Shown piece after piece: positions 14,574-24,740 of a stretch of 64,000 bases of DNA. Source of the DNA: Chlorobiaceae bacterium (GTDB lineage: Bacteria > Bacteroidota > Chlorobiia > Chlorobiales > Chlorobiaceae); the NCBI GenBank assembly GCA_013334865.1, contig JAAXWS010000007.1:62001-126000 (forward strand). The letters are read 5' to 3'. Position numbers and translations under genes: made by a program. The notes beneath the pieces were generated by a model that was given only the letters and a program-made list of their open reading frames with translations, did no database searches and was not told the origin of the DNA. Position 1 is the stretch's first letter; the number at the start of each line of letters is the position of its first letter.

Positions 14574-16019
14574 TTAATACGCCTTTGCGAATACCACTTT
14601 CTGTGCCGCCGGGTTGCCCGAGCAGATGCAAATTCCGGGTTCATCCATGGCATAGCGCTCACGATAGTCTTCATCGGTCGGGATCACCCTGATGGTGGCT
14701 TTCGTCTCCTCCTTGATCTTCGCCTCCGTCTCCGACGTTCCGTCCCAGTGCGCGATCACGAAGCCTTTCTCCACGGCGGTTTTGAACTCCTCCCAGGACG
14801 AAGCCTCGACCGTGTTTTCCGTCCTGAACTGCAGGGCGCGGTCGAAGAGGTTCTGCTGGATGCTGTTCAGGATCTCCCCGACGACCGTCGGCAGGGATTC
14901 GTCGAGCAGCAGTTCGGTCTTCTCCAGCGTGTCACGACGCGCGGCGATGCACTTGCCGCTCTCGATGTCCCTCGGCCCGAGCTCGATCCTGACCGGGATG
15001 CCCTGCAGCTCGTACTCGGCGAACTTCCAGCCGGGGGAGTTCTGCTCGCTGTCGTCCACGAAGGTCGGGATGCCGTGGTGGTTCAGCGCCTTGGCGATGA
15101 ACCTCGCGTGCGCCCGCACCGCCTCCTTGTCGCCCTTCAGGATCGGGATGATCACCACCTGGCGGGTGGCGAGCTTCGGCGGGAGCACCAGGCCGCGGTC
15201 GTCGGAGTGCGCCATGATGAGCGCGCCGATGAGTCGCGTCGAGACTCCCCAGCTGGTCGCCCAGACGTAGTCGAGCCCGCTCTCTTTGGTCTGGAACTGG
15301 CAGTCGAAGGCCTTGGCGAAGTTCTGTCCGAGGTTGTGCGAGGTGCCTGCCTGCAGCGCCTTGCCGTCCTGCATCATCGCCTCGATGCAGTAGGTCGCAT
15401 CGGCGCCGGCGAACTTCTCGCTGTCGGTCTTGCGGCCGACGATGACCGGCACGGCCATGTACTCTTCGGCGAAGGTGCGGTAGACGTTGATCATGCGGAT
15501 CACCTCCTCCTGCGCCTCCTCGGGGTCGGCGTGGGCCGTGTGCCCCTCCTGCCAGAGGAACTCGGTCGTCCTCAGGAAGAGGCGGGTGCGCATTTCCCAG
15601 CGGACGACGTTGGCCCACTGGTTGATCAGGATCGGCAGGTCGCGGTAGGACTGGATCCACTTCTTGTACGATGACCAGATGATGGTTTCGGAGGTCGGGC
15701 GGACGTACAGCTTCTCGGCGAGCTCCTCGCCGCCGCCGTGCGTCACCACGGCGCACTCGGGCGCGAATCCCTCGATGTGCTCTGCCTCTTTGGCGATGAA
15801 GCTCTCGGGGATGAACATCGGGAAGTAGGCGTTGACGTGCCCGGTCGCCTTGAACATGCCGTCCAGCGCCGCCTGCATCTTCTCCCAGATGGCATATCCG
15901 TTCGGACGGATAACCATGCAGCCGCGCACGTCCGAATAGTCAGCCAGTTTCGCCGACCGGACCAGGTCGATGTACCATTGTGAGTAGTCCTGCGCTCTCG
16001 TAGTGATTTTTTCAGCCAC
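14574..16019 (-). CDS. proS: Prolyl-tRNA synthetase, archaeal/eukaryotic-type (short form)
   Basis: 481 residues, matching the short archaeal-type ProRS without the bacterial insertion domain. Class II motifs are visible: [19 protein letters not shown] (motif 1 region), [20 protein letters not shown] (motif 2) and [20 protein letters not shown] (motif 3). An anticodon-binding domain follows, and the C-terminal zinc-binding-like domain ends in [20 protein letters not shown]. It charges tRNA-Pro in the cytoplasm. This type of ProRS is known in Bacteroidota/Chlorobiota, which supports the taxonomic reading. Confidence 0.95.
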   Translation of the reverse strand: MAEKITTRAQDYSQWYIDLVRSAKLADYSDVRGCMVIRPNGYAIWEKMQAALDGMFKATGHVNAYFPMFIPESFIAKEAEHIEGFAPECAVVTHGGGEELAEKLYVRPTSETIIWSSYKKWIQSYRDLPILINQWANVVRWEMRTRLFLRTTEFLWQEGHTAHADPEEAQEEVIRMINVYRTFAEEYMAVPVIVGRKTDSEKFAGADATYCIEAMMQDGKALQAGTSHNLGQNFAKAFDCQFQTKESGLDYVWATSWGVSTRLIGALIMAHSDDRGLVLPPKLATRQVVIIPILKGDKEAVRAHARFIAKALNHHGIPTFVDDSEQNSPGWKFAEYELQGIPVRIELGPRDIESGKCIAARRDTLEKTELLLDESLPTVVGEILNSIQQNLFDRALQFRTENTVEASSWEEFKTAVEKGFVIAHWDGTSETEAKIKEETKATIRVIPTDEDYRERYAMDEPGICICSGNPAAQKVVFAKAY

Positions 16020-16067
16020 GTTTCCGTCCTGGGTTAATAATTGGGGTAAGGTCCGAAAATATAGCGA

Positions 16068-16805
16068 CTAGCGTTCAAAATCCTTCATTTTTTCCATGAG
16101 CTTCCTCAGCTGCTCCTTCTGTCGGCTGTCGACAGGTTTCTGTGCGGCATCGGCCTTCGAGTATCCCTTCGGTACGGCGAATTCGGCATCCGCCACCGGC
16201 TGGGCCACGGCCCGTTTCAGCTCCATCACATACAGTCCGTTGTCGTTCTTCTGGACGATCTTCACGGGGAATCCCTCAACGCCCGCCTGCGAGATGGTTT
16301 TCGACAGCGACGTGTTCGACAGGCGGGGGTTCTGCGACTGCAGGAGCCTGAAGGTCGAGAAATCGGCAAGCTCCCTCGACATCCAGAGATCGAGCTCTTC
16401 GGTGGTGCTCGTCAGCCTGATGTGCTCGCAACGGTAACCCTTGACCGTCTCGCTCCCGAGGCGGGTCAGGCGGTAGTTGCTGTCGAAATCGATCAGGGTG
16501 GCGCTTTCCGCCGCCGTCCGCAGGTTGACCGCGCTCCAGTTCTTTGTCCGGTGGTTCACGATGGTCGCTTCGTCCGGCCGCGAGGTGCGGGTGATCACGG
16601 TGGTCCTGAGCGGTTCGGGGATGCTCTCGACGCGCATCGCCATGTCCATGCGCTGCGCCCCCCTGCCGAACAGGTAGGTGACCTCCGCCGTTCCGTTCGG
16701 CATCGTCAGGGCCATCTCCATCCGGCCGGTAAAGGCCGCCTCGGCAAGCGAGTTCAGGAGGAGCATGAAGAGCAGGAGGAGAAATGTTCTTATCTGATGT
16801 TTCAT
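16068..16805 (-). CDS. Secreted DUF4412-like protein
   Basis: 245 residues from the ATG at 16803-16805; this start places a signal peptide first (RTFLLLLFMLLLNSLAEAAF). The mature part has alternating beta segments typical of the LolA-like/DUF4412 group: GTAEVTYLFGRGAQRMDMAM, then LRLTSTTEELDLWMSRELA-like strands, ending in a charged helix (RQKEQLRKLMEKMKDFER). These proteins are periplasmic or surface-associated and of unknown function. An upstream ATG at 16844 would bury the signal peptide and is not used. The gene lies about 50 bases after proS on the same strand, reading toward proS from upstream. Confidence 0.6.
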   Translation of the reverse strand: MKHQIRTFLLLLFMLLLNSLAEAAFTGRMEMALTMPNGTAEVTYLFGRGAQRMDMAMRVESIPEPLRTTVITRTSRPDEATIVNHRTKNWSAVNLRTAAESATLIDFDSNYRLTRLGSETVKGYRCEHIRLTSTTEELDLWMSRELADFSTFRLLQSQNPRLSNTSLSKTISQAGVEGFPVKIVQKNDNGLYVMELKRAVAQPVADAEFAVPKGYSKADAAQKPVDSRQKEQLRKLMEKMKDFER

Positions 16806-17147
16806 TGTCAACTGGTCATGATTCTTTTCCGGGATGTAAGTCAATCCATTTGTCCGGCAGTCAGTGAATATCGTAAAAGAACGAACCCTATAAAATAGAG
16901 GTCGTAATGGATGTTTTATTACTTCGGGCGAGAATGAATTTTTCCCCGGTGTAATACGTTTATGATTTTACTGCTAAAAGGGTATATTTTTTACATCATT
17001 TTCGCTTTAAGGAAGTTCACGCCTACTCTATGAAGAGCCGTAGCTGTTTAGAGAATTCTTCATCACCATTACATCAGCATACAATCGCCCTGAACCATAG
17101 TTTGCAGAGCCTGTTCGCTGGCCGCCGGCTTCAAAACGATTCACGTT
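16806..17147. other. AT-rich intergenic region upstream of the giant surface-protein gene
   Basis: No gene is seen. It is clearly richer in A and T than its surroundings and separates two divergent genes. A TATATT at 16983-16988 could be a -10 element for the giant gene but its -35 partner is poor. No clear ribosome site precedes the ATG at 17148. Confidence 0.4.
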
Positions 17148-20100
17148 ATGACATCATTAACATCTCCAGACTACATCAAACCTGGCGTTGCAAGTACGTT
17201 GCCTGATCAGCTATCCTTGACGGTTTTTTCAACCGGGCCTGCTGAATCTGCGACTTTCCAGGAAATTTTGTTCATCGATGCCGCCCTGCCCAATGTGGAT
17301 GTGCTGGTCGCCGATGTGCGCTCGGATGTAGCCGTGGTACTTCTGCAGCCGGGAGAAGATCCGTGGCTGCAGATTTCATCGATACTCGGAATGTACCAGG
17401 GACTGACAGCGGTTCATCTGGTGTCCCATGGTCAGGCTGGTGCTCTTGTGCTGAACGGAAAGATTTATGACGCCTCAGGCATCCTGGCGGAAAGCGATCT
17501 TCTTGCGGGCTGGTCTGCCTCTCTGGCACCTGGTGCGGATTTCCTTCTTTACGGATGCAATGTCGGCAGTGGCCAGGAAGGAGTAAGCCTGCTAGCTACA
17601 TTATCCCGACTCGCTCAGGTGGATGTGGCTGCTTCAGACAACCTTACCGGGGCCAGCGCATCCGGTGGGGATTGGGTGCTGGAGCAAAACACAGGTTCCA
17701 TCGGGGCTTCAAGTGCGTTCAGCAATGCCGTCGCCGTCGATTACACAGAGGTCCTGACCACTGGTATTTACAGCTCGACCACAGGTACCAATGTCGATAC
17801 CGCAGGTGTGACCACCGGCCTTATCGGCGCAGGCAAGCTCATCACCTTCAATCCGATCAATGTCACGGCAACCGATGCGGCGGCCAAGCTGGTAATTCGC
17901 GCCTATGACGTCGATTACGGGCTGAAGAATTCATCAGGTGTGCCTTATGCGGCCGGTGACGCCAACTCGGAATGGGACGGTGTTTACATCCAGAAGCAGG
18001 GGGATGCCAGCTGGAGCTTTGTCGGGTACCTCAATGGCACGAACAACAACTGGAGCTACACAACCTTCGATGTCTCGTCCATCGTCACGAGTACCGGCAA
18101 CTGGATTGTCCGTGTGGTCCCCGACGACAACGGCACGCAGACCCAGGCCAACAATGGTGGCAGATGGGTGGTCGGCACCTCCATAGCTGAACTCTTTATG
18201 GGTTCGGGCTCTTTGATCAGTTCGCTTACAGAGTCTGGCCAGAGCGTTACCAGCCAGTGGCTTGCCCCGATAGGCAACTACACGATCCAGTACCTGTTGC
18301 TGGATGCTACCGGTAGGGCGGTGGCCCAGGTCAACAGCTCGGTTTCTGAAAATGTTGCCAATGCCACCCAGACCAACAGCAACACCCTGGCGGTCAACAC
18401 CAACTTCTACAGCAGCTGGTCGGCCATTCCTACGGGCACCTATACCCTCCAGGCCACACTGTTCGATGCTGCCGGCGTGGTACAGGATGTCAAGACCTCG
18501 ACGACTTCGATCACCGGGTCGAGTTCAAGCTCCTCCTCATCGACGCCGACAACGACCAGCAGCAAGGGCACCAACTACACTATCATCCTCGGTAACACCT
18601 CCTGGACGGGCAGCACTGCCGCCGATCTGGCACATACAGCGACCGCCGATACAACGCCGACGCTCACAGGTTATGTGTATGCCAAAGACAGCAGCAGCAG
18701 TGCCCGTCTTGTTGATATTTACATGGATGGGGTTTTGATAGGTTCCACCTACAGCACAGCGGATGGAACTTCAAACGGTACCAAGACCTATAACAGCGCC
18801 TATCATGGTTATGCCTGGACTTTCACGGTACCAACGGCAATCAGTCTGACAGTACATACCTTCACGGCAAAACGTGACGGCAGCAGTTATGTTCAGAGCT
18901 CACCATACTCCCTGACGATCGATGCGGCAGTGACGCCTGCCATCACCGGGCTGACATCGGCGTCGTGGTCCGGCAATACTGACGCAGATCTGGCCTCCCA
19001 GGCTGACCATGCGGCAACACCGCACACCACCGGCGACCAAACACCTGCCCTTGTTGGTACGGCAGGAAAGCTGAGTTCGCTCGCCATCTACGATGGCTCC
19101 ACTCTTCTGGGCTATACCACCACCGACTCCGGTGGCAACTGGACCTTCCAGGTCGGTGACCTTGCCCCTCTGGCCAACGTTACCCACAGCTTCACCGCCA
19201 GGGACACCAGCACCGGAGGTACCTCATCGGCCTATTCCCTTGCTGTCGATTCGACAGCTCCAGCCCAAGCCGTCAGTATCACCTCGATCAGCGCCGATAC
19301 CGGGGTGTCAGGCGACTTCATCACCGCCACCGCCGGCCAGGCCATTTATGCTACGCTGTCCTCGGTGTTGCAAGCGGGGCAACGGTTGCTGGGTTCGATT
19401 GATGGCGGCGTAACGTGGGGCGATGCCTCGACGGCGGTCAACGGCACGTCTGTTGCCTGGACAGGCAGGACACTCAAAACCGGTTACGCCGATCCGGCCC
19501 AGCTGGTGCCTTGGGCCATCGAGTTCAAGGTAGTGGACGGCAACAACCTGAATGGCCCGATAGCCAAACAGGACTACCAGCTGATCCAGATCGCAGGTTC
19601 GCCGGTTATCAGCACGATTGCCTCGTCATCCTCTTCCAGCGTCACGACCAACTATGTTCGCCCGGTCTTCACCGGCACTGCCGATGCCAACACGGTAGTC
19701 GATGTGTACGCCGGCGCGACACTGCTGGGGTCGGCTGCGGTCGATGCATCCGGCAACTGGACCTTTTCCCCAGTCAGCAATATCAACAGCGGCACCTACA
19801 CCATCAAGGCTGTCGAGCGTGATCCGCTGTCCGGTTACGTTTCGCAGGAGTCCTCCACCAAGACGCTGGTGGTCAACACCTCGCTGCCCCTGATCACGCT
19901 CAACTCGGCCTCGGACAGTGGCACTTACAACAGCGATGCTATCACCAGCAACGCGACACCTTCGGTGCGTGTTGATTTCAGCAGCCTCTGGAACAGCGGA
20001 GTTACCGTCACGACAAGCGATACGGTCCAGATCCTCAAGGGAGGCGTACAGATCGGCTCTTCTTCTACGCTGACATCAGCCAATATCAGCAACAGGTACA

Positions 20101-23100
20101 TCGACATTACCACAGCTTCGCTGGGCTCGGACGCGAATGTGTCGCTGTCAGCGAAGATCGTCCATGGTTCGAGTTCCTACACCACCAACGACCTCGGCCT
20201 GACTCTGGACAAGACGGCACCGTCGCTGTCTTCAGCCACGGTCGATGGCAGCGTCCTGACCTTGAACTACACGGAAGCTGTTGGTGTTGCCCCTAATGAA
20301 CCAACCGATACGCAGTTTGCGGTTACCATTGCCGGAAGCAGTGCAGGTATCGACACCCTTGTGTATGATCCCGTCGCCAAGACCGTTACCATGCTCCTGG
20401 ACACTGCTGCTGCCCCAAGCGATGCGGTCAAGGTCAGCTATACGCAGGGGAGCGGTTCTGCAGTAAAACTGCTGGACCTTGCCGGTAACGCAGCTGCAAA
20501 TTTTTCATTGTATACGGTATCCAATATCACGGATACCACGGCCCCCGTCCTTAGCAGCATCGTGCCGCAAAGCCCGTCGACCCCGACGAATGCAGATGCA
20601 GTGACCTTCCAGGTAACCTTTACCGACGCAAGCGGCGGCGTGGCCAACGTGGACATCTCCGATTTCGTGGCCAAGCTCAACGGCACCGCCGTCAATATCG
20701 CAGCAGTCACGCAGGTCTCCGGACTGGTCTACGACGTTCTGGTCAACGATTCTGCCATAGCTCTCGCCAACGGCAATCTGGTCCTTTCGCTGGCGACGCA
20801 GTCTGCCGGCATGGATATCATCGACGGTTCGAACCAGGCGAACGCATTGGCAAACAACACCGCCACGACAGGCACGTATGTGCTCGACAACACGGCTCCC
20901 GCCGCGGTGTCGATCACGAGTGTCACGGATGATATCTCGCCCGTCATGGGAACACTCGGCAATCCGGGCAGCACAAACGACCTGAACCTGACGGTAAGGG
21001 TAAGCCTTACGGCTTCCGGAGCCCTCGCCGGCGATCACCTCCAGCTGTATAATGGGACAGATACCTCATCCCCCCTTGGCTCCTCATACACGCTGACCTC
21101 TACGGACATCACTCACGGATATGCTGATGTTCCAACCGGCACCCTGGAAAACGGGGTGACCTACACCCTCAGCGCCCGAGTTGCCGATGCCTTGGGCAAT
21201 CAGGGCCCGGTATCCGGCAACAGCTTCGTTGAAACTATAGATAGCACGGCACCGGCGGCACCTGGCGTGGATCTGTTTTCGACCTCCGACAGCGGGACGA
21301 GCCAGAGCGATGACAAGACCAATGTCACCTCACCGGTGCTGCGAGTGGCGTTCAACGGGACGGGGTCGTCGGTACCGGCGGCTGGCGATGTGGTCAAGCT
21401 TTACGATGGAGCTGTGCAGGTTGGGACGGCGACGCTCACGAATGGTGATATTACGGCGGGGTATGTGGATATCAGCAGCAGCACCCTGACAGCTGGCAGC
21501 CTGAGCTTCACGGCGACGGTTACCGATGCGGCAGGGAATATCTCCAATGCCAGCACGGCACTTCCGGTCACGCTCGATACGACAGCGCCGGTTCTTGCAA
21601 ACGCGGCGGTCATCGGAAATACGCTGACCCTGACCTACAGCGAAGCCGGAGTAGGCATGGATGGCACGGCGCCTGCCACGACTGATTTCGCTGTGATGAA
21701 GAATAGCGGCACCACGGTATCGGTGAGCGGTGTTGCCGTTGATGCAAGCAGCAGGACAGTAACGTTGACGCTGGGTTCCTCAGTAACGAATACGGACAGC
21801 AATGTTATCGTCAGCTACACGCCAGGTACCAACAAGATCCAGGATATTGCCGCCAATGCGGCGCTTGCATTGACCGATCAGCCGGTGACGATCACAAGCA
21901 GTGATACCTCGATACCGACGGTGGCCATCACGGACAACGTGAGCGGGACGCTGAACATTGCCGATGGCACTATCACGTATACGTTTACGTTCTCGGAACC
22001 GGTGACGGGGTTCACGGACGCCGACGTGACGGTAACGAACGGGAGTAAGGGGACGATTACTGTCCAGAGTTCGATGATCTGCACGCTGTTGGTGACACCG
22101 ACGGCTGGCTATACTGGTGACGTGACCGTGGACGTTGCTTACGGGGTTGCGAGCGATGGAGCCGGAAACCTGAATCTGGCAGCGACCCAGAGCGTGCAGG
22201 CGGTTGACCTGGTAGCTCCGGCGGTACCGACGGTATCGAGCCTGACGACCAGCGATACGACGCCGACGATCACGGGCACGGCGACGGTGGGATCCGGCGA
22301 GACGCTGGCGGTAACGGTGAACGGAGCGACATACGGCAACGTCAGCGTGGACGGTACCGGACACTGGAGCATAGACACGGGAACGGTGACCCCGGGAAGT
22401 GGTACGTTGGGGACGTTCACGAATGGCCAGGGCTACAGCGTGACGGCGACGGTGACGGATGCGGCGGGCAACGTGTCGACGGATGCGACGAGCAGCGAGC
22501 TGTTGATCGACACGACGGCGCCGCCGACGACGGTGGCGATCAACAGCATCACCGCCGACACCGGCAGTTCGTCGAGCGACTTCATCACCAAAGACAACGA
22601 TGGACTGACGGTCTCGGCAACGCTGAGCACGGCGCTGGCGACTGGAGAGCACCTCGAGTACTCGAGGGACAACGGGACGAGCTGGAGCACGGTATCGTCG
22701 GGAATCAGCGGGACGTCGGTGAGCTTCGCCGACGCATCGCTGACGGGCAGCGCGACGATCAGGTTCCGCGTGGTCGATGCTGCGGGCAATGCCGGTACCG
22801 AGGCAAGCCAGGCGATCGTGATCGACACGACCGCGCCGGCGGTACCGACAGTGACGACGCAAACGACGAACGACACGACGCCGACGATCGTGGGGACGGC
22901 GACGGTGGGATCGGGCGAGACCCTGAGCGTAACGGTGAACGGAGCGACGTACGGTAACGTCAGCGTGGATGGCAGCGCCCACTGGAGCATAGATACGAGT
23001 TCGGTGACGCCAGGCAGCGGCACGTTGGGTACGTTCTCCAACGGTCAGAGTTACAGCGTGACGGCGACGGTGACGGATGCGGCAGGCAACGCGACGTCGG

Positions 23101-24716
23101 ACACGACGGGCAGCGAGTTGGCGATCGACACGACCACCCAGGTTAATCTTCTCGACCACGATGGTATTTCGAGCAGTGTCGAATCTGCCCTTGCCAACCT
23201 TGCCGGAGGGACGGCTGATCAGAATGGCGATGGCGTCGACGATGCGAACCAGAATGCCGTGACGACTCTTGCCTGGATCAATAAAGGCTATTTTGACGAA
23301 GGGCTGGCCGGGACGTTGGCAACATCGGAACCGGTGGTCTCGATAGAAGTATTGCGATCGACGTCAGGTTCGACCGTCGATGGTTCCGCACAGCTTTTCA
23401 ATATCGCTGTTCTCGATCCTGCAAGCGCGGTTACCGGTGGTTCAAAACCGGCAAATGCATTGTGGGATCCGATCAAGTTCTCGGTTGAGTCCCGCGCAGG
23501 GATGAGTATGCAGGATATCGACCCCGCACGAGAGGGCATGCAGATCAGGGTTTACATCGATATCTCGAACTCGGAAACGCCTGCCGGGTATTTCACCGCA
23601 TACCGGAAGTACGTCAGCCTGGACTCCCTTGAGGCTGCACATGCAGCCAATATCGTTCTTCACGACCTTGACGGTGCCGTAGTTTCGGCTCCAGGCTGGT
23701 ATGATTTCACCCAAAGGGAAACGGGAGGTGACGGTGCGCGTTTTGTGGCCAGCGGGGGACATGTCGTCGGCATAGAGCTGATCATCACGGACAATGCTTT
23801 TGGTGACAACGACATGGCTGCGGGGAATATCTGTGATCCGGGCGTACCGGTCGTGGGAGCAACCCCTACGGCATACTACGGTGTCGAACTCGGGTCGGGC
23901 GACCGCAAAATCTTTACGGGGCTAGCCGATGCCGAAGCGCTTGCGGCTACCCGGGGTAATTCACCGACAGTGGAATTCTATGGTGTTGCCGATACCTTGG
24001 GTGACGAGACCGTCTCCCTGAAGGCATGGTACAACACCGTGACGGGGGACTGGCTGTATGCTCCGGAAGGTGTGGCTCCCCCCTATGCATGCTACGTCGA
24101 ACAGAACGGTACAGTCGGACTTGCATTGGTTCCCGGAAAAGGGGCGTTCGATGTTCACCTGTACGAAAACAGCGCCGGAATCACCCAGTCCATGGGCGAA
24201 GCAGAGGCTGCAGCGTTAGGCCTGCTTGACCATGGCTATTCCGATCTTGGGGCGATCTTCGCCTCATCGGCACCGGTCGTGATCGGTTTCAGCCCTGCGG
24301 ACGGGGCTCAGCATGCTTCGGTCGACGGCAATATCGTGCTGGCCTTCAGCGACGATGTCCGGCGTGGAGCCGGTACCATCGCCATACACCAGGATTCGCC
24401 TTCGGGATCCGTGGTTGAAAGCTACAGCGCTGCTACGGATTCGACGCATCTGCTGTTCGACGGCAACAAACTTACCATCGATCCGTCAGGCTCCCTGCTG
24501 GCTGAACATCATTACTATGTCACGCTTGCAGGCGGTACGGTTGTCGACCAGAATGGCAACGAGTACCCGGGTACGACGTCGTTCGATTTCTGGACAAAAT
24601 CCGTGCACGATGCAGAAGCGTCAATTTCGACTGCAGGCAGTTCGGGCGGCAGTGATGCAGGGGTGATTGTCGGCAGTGTGGTCGGCCTGGGCCTTCTGGG
24701 CTGGCTTCTTTTATAA
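17148..24716 (+). CDS. Giant multi-domain surface protein: DUF4347, Ig-like modules, choice-of-anchor-U-like domain, C-terminal tail
   Basis: 2522 residues. Residues about 38-205 form a DUF4347-type domain: EILFIDAALPNVDVL, HLVSHGQAG with His94 and LLYGCNVG with Cys137. A beta-rich region and a Ser/Thr linker (near 463-480) follow, then many Ig-like modules joined by TLDTTAP/VIDTTAP-type linkers up to about residue 1995. A DQNGDGVDD calcium-type loop sits at about 2024. A region near 2060-2240 resembles choice-of-anchor U (KYVSLDS, PGWYDF, DNAFGDNDMAAG, DPGVPV). An SbsA-like Ig domain starts near 2375, and the last 19 residues are hydrophobic. No classical signal peptide is present, which suggests a non-Sec route. 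Likely an adhesin; function unproven. Base composition looks lower in GC than its neighbours. Confidence 0.8.
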   Translation: MTSLTSPDYIKPGVASTLPDQLSLTVFSTGPAESATFQEILFIDAALPNVDVLVADVRSDVAVVLLQPGEDPWLQISSILGMYQGLTAVHLVSHGQAGALVLNGKIYDASGILAESDLLAGWSASLAPGADFLLYGCNVGSGQEGVSLLATLSRLAQVDVAASDNLTGASASGGDWVLEQNTGSIGASSAFSNAVAVDYTEVLTTGIYSSTTGTNVDTAGVTTGLIGAGKLITFNPINVTATDAAAKLVIRAYDVDYGLKNSSGVPYAAGDANSEWDGVYIQKQGDASWSFVGYLNGTNNNWSYTTFDVSSIVTSTGNWIVRVVPDDNGTQTQANNGGRWVVGTSIAELFMGSGSLISSLTESGQSVTSQWLAPIGNYTIQYLLLDATGRAVAQVNSSVSENVANATQTNSNTLAVNTNFYSSWSAIPTGTYTLQATLFDAAGVVQDVKTSTTSITGSSSSSSSSTPTTTSSKGTNYTIILGNTSWTGSTAADLAHTATADTTPTLTGYVYAKDSSSSARLVDIYMDGVLIGSTYSTADGTSNGTKTYNSAYHGYAWTFTVPTAISLTVHTFTAKRDGSSYVQSSPYSLTIDAAVTPAITGLTSASWSGNTDADLASQADHAATPHTTGDQTPALVGTAGKLSSLAIYDGSTLLGYTTTDSGGNWTFQVGDLAPLANVTHSFTARDTSTGGTSSAYSLAVDSTAPAQAVSITSISADTGVSGDFITATAGQAIYATLSSVLQAGQRLLGSIDGGVTWGDASTAVNGTSVAWTGRTLKTGYADPAQLVPWAIEFKVVDGNNLNGPIAKQDYQLIQIAGSPVISTIASSSSSSVTTNYVRPVFTGTADANTVVDVYAGATLLGSAAVDASGNWTFSPVSNINSGTYTIKAVERDPLSGYVSQESSTKTLVVNTSLPLITLNSASDSGTYNSDAITSNATPSVRVDFSSLWNSGVTVTTSDTVQILKGGVQIGSSSTLTSANISNRYIDITTASLGSDANVSLSAKIVHGSSSYTTNDLGLTLDKTAPSLSSATVDGSVLTLNYTEAVGVAPNEPTDTQFAVTIAGSSAGIDTLVYDPVAKTVTMLLDTAAAPSDAVKVSYTQGSGSAVKLLDLAGNAAANFSLYTVSNITDTTAPVLSSIVPQSPSTPTNADAVTFQVTFTDASGGVANVDISDFVAKLNGTAVNIAAVTQVSGLVYDVLVNDSAIALANGNLVLSLATQSAGMDIIDGSNQANALANNTATTGTYVLDNTAPAAVSITSVTDDISPVMGTLGNPGSTNDLNLTVRVSLTASGALAGDHLQLYNGTDTSSPLGSSYTLTSTDITHGYADVPTGTLENGVTYTLSARVADALGNQGPVSGNSFVETIDSTAPAAPGVDLFSTSDSGTSQSDDKTNVTSPVLRVAFNGTGSSVPAAGDVVKLYDGAVQVGTATLTNGDITAGYVDISSSTLTAGSLSFTATVTDAAGNISNASTALPVTLDTTAPVLANAAVIGNTLTLTYSEAGVGMDGTAPATTDFAVMKNSGTTVSVSGVAVDASSRTVTLTLGSSVTNTDSNVIVSYTPGTNKIQDIAANAALALTDQPVTITSSDTSIPTVAITDNVSGTLNIADGTITYTFTFSEPVTGFTDADVTVTNGSKGTITVQSSMICTLLVTPTAGYTGDVTVDVAYGVASDGAGNLNLAATQSVQAVDLVAPAVPTVSSLTTSDTTPTITGTATVGSGETLAVTVNGATYGNVSVDGTGHWSIDTGTVTPGSGTLGTFTNGQGYSVTATVTDAAGNVSTDATSSELLIDTTAPPTTVAINSITADTGSSSSDFITKDNDGLTVSATLSTALATGEHLEYSRDNGTSWSTVSSGISGTSVSFADASLTGSATIRFRVVDAAGNAGTEASQAIVIDTTAPAVPTVTTQTTNDTTPTIVGTATVGSGETLSVTVNGATYGNVSVDGSAHWSIDTSSVTPGSGTLGTFSNGQSYSVTATVTDAAGNATSDTTGSELAIDTTTQVNLLDHDGISSSVESALANLAGGTADQNGDGVDDANQNAVTTLAWINKGYFDEGLAGTLATSEPVVSIEVLRSTSGSTVDGSAQLFNIAVLDPASAVTGGSKPANALWDPIKFSVESRAGMSMQDIDPAREGMQIRVYIDISNSETPAGYFTAYRKYVSLDSLEAAHAANIVLHDLDGAVVSAPGWYDFTQRETGGDGARFVASGGHVVGIELIITDNAFGDNDMAAGNICDPGVPVVGATPTAYYGVELGSGDRKIFTGLADAEALAATRGNSPTVEFYGVADTLGDETVSLKAWYNTVTGDWLYAPEGVAPPYACYVEQNGTVGLALVPGKGAFDVHLYENSAGITQSMGEAEAAALGLLDHGYSDLGAIFASSAPVVIGFSPADGAQHASVDGNIVLAFSDDVRRGAGTIAIHQDSPSGSVVESYSAATDSTHLLFDGNKLTIDPSGSLLAEHHYYVTLAGGTVVDQNGNEYPGTTSFDFWTKSVHDAEASISTAGSSGGSDAGVIVGSVVGLGLLGWLLL
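22215..22519 (+). repeat. Ig-like module repeat, copy 1 (in the giant gene)
   Basis: Encodes about 100 residues beginning APAVPTVSSLTTSDTTPTI and containing VGSGETLAVTVNGATYGNVS. It is nearly identical at protein and DNA level to the segment starting at 22833, which suggests recent duplication or gene conversion. Confidence 0.85.
22833..23136 (+). repeat. Ig-like module repeat, copy 2 (in the giant gene)
   Basis: Encodes APAVPTVTTQTTNDTTPTI and VGSGETLSVTVNGATYGNVS, matching copy 1 closely. A different module (residues near 1790-1890) lies between the two copies. Confidence 0.85.
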
Positions 24717-24740
24717 CATTATCAACTCACTGATGTCGTG

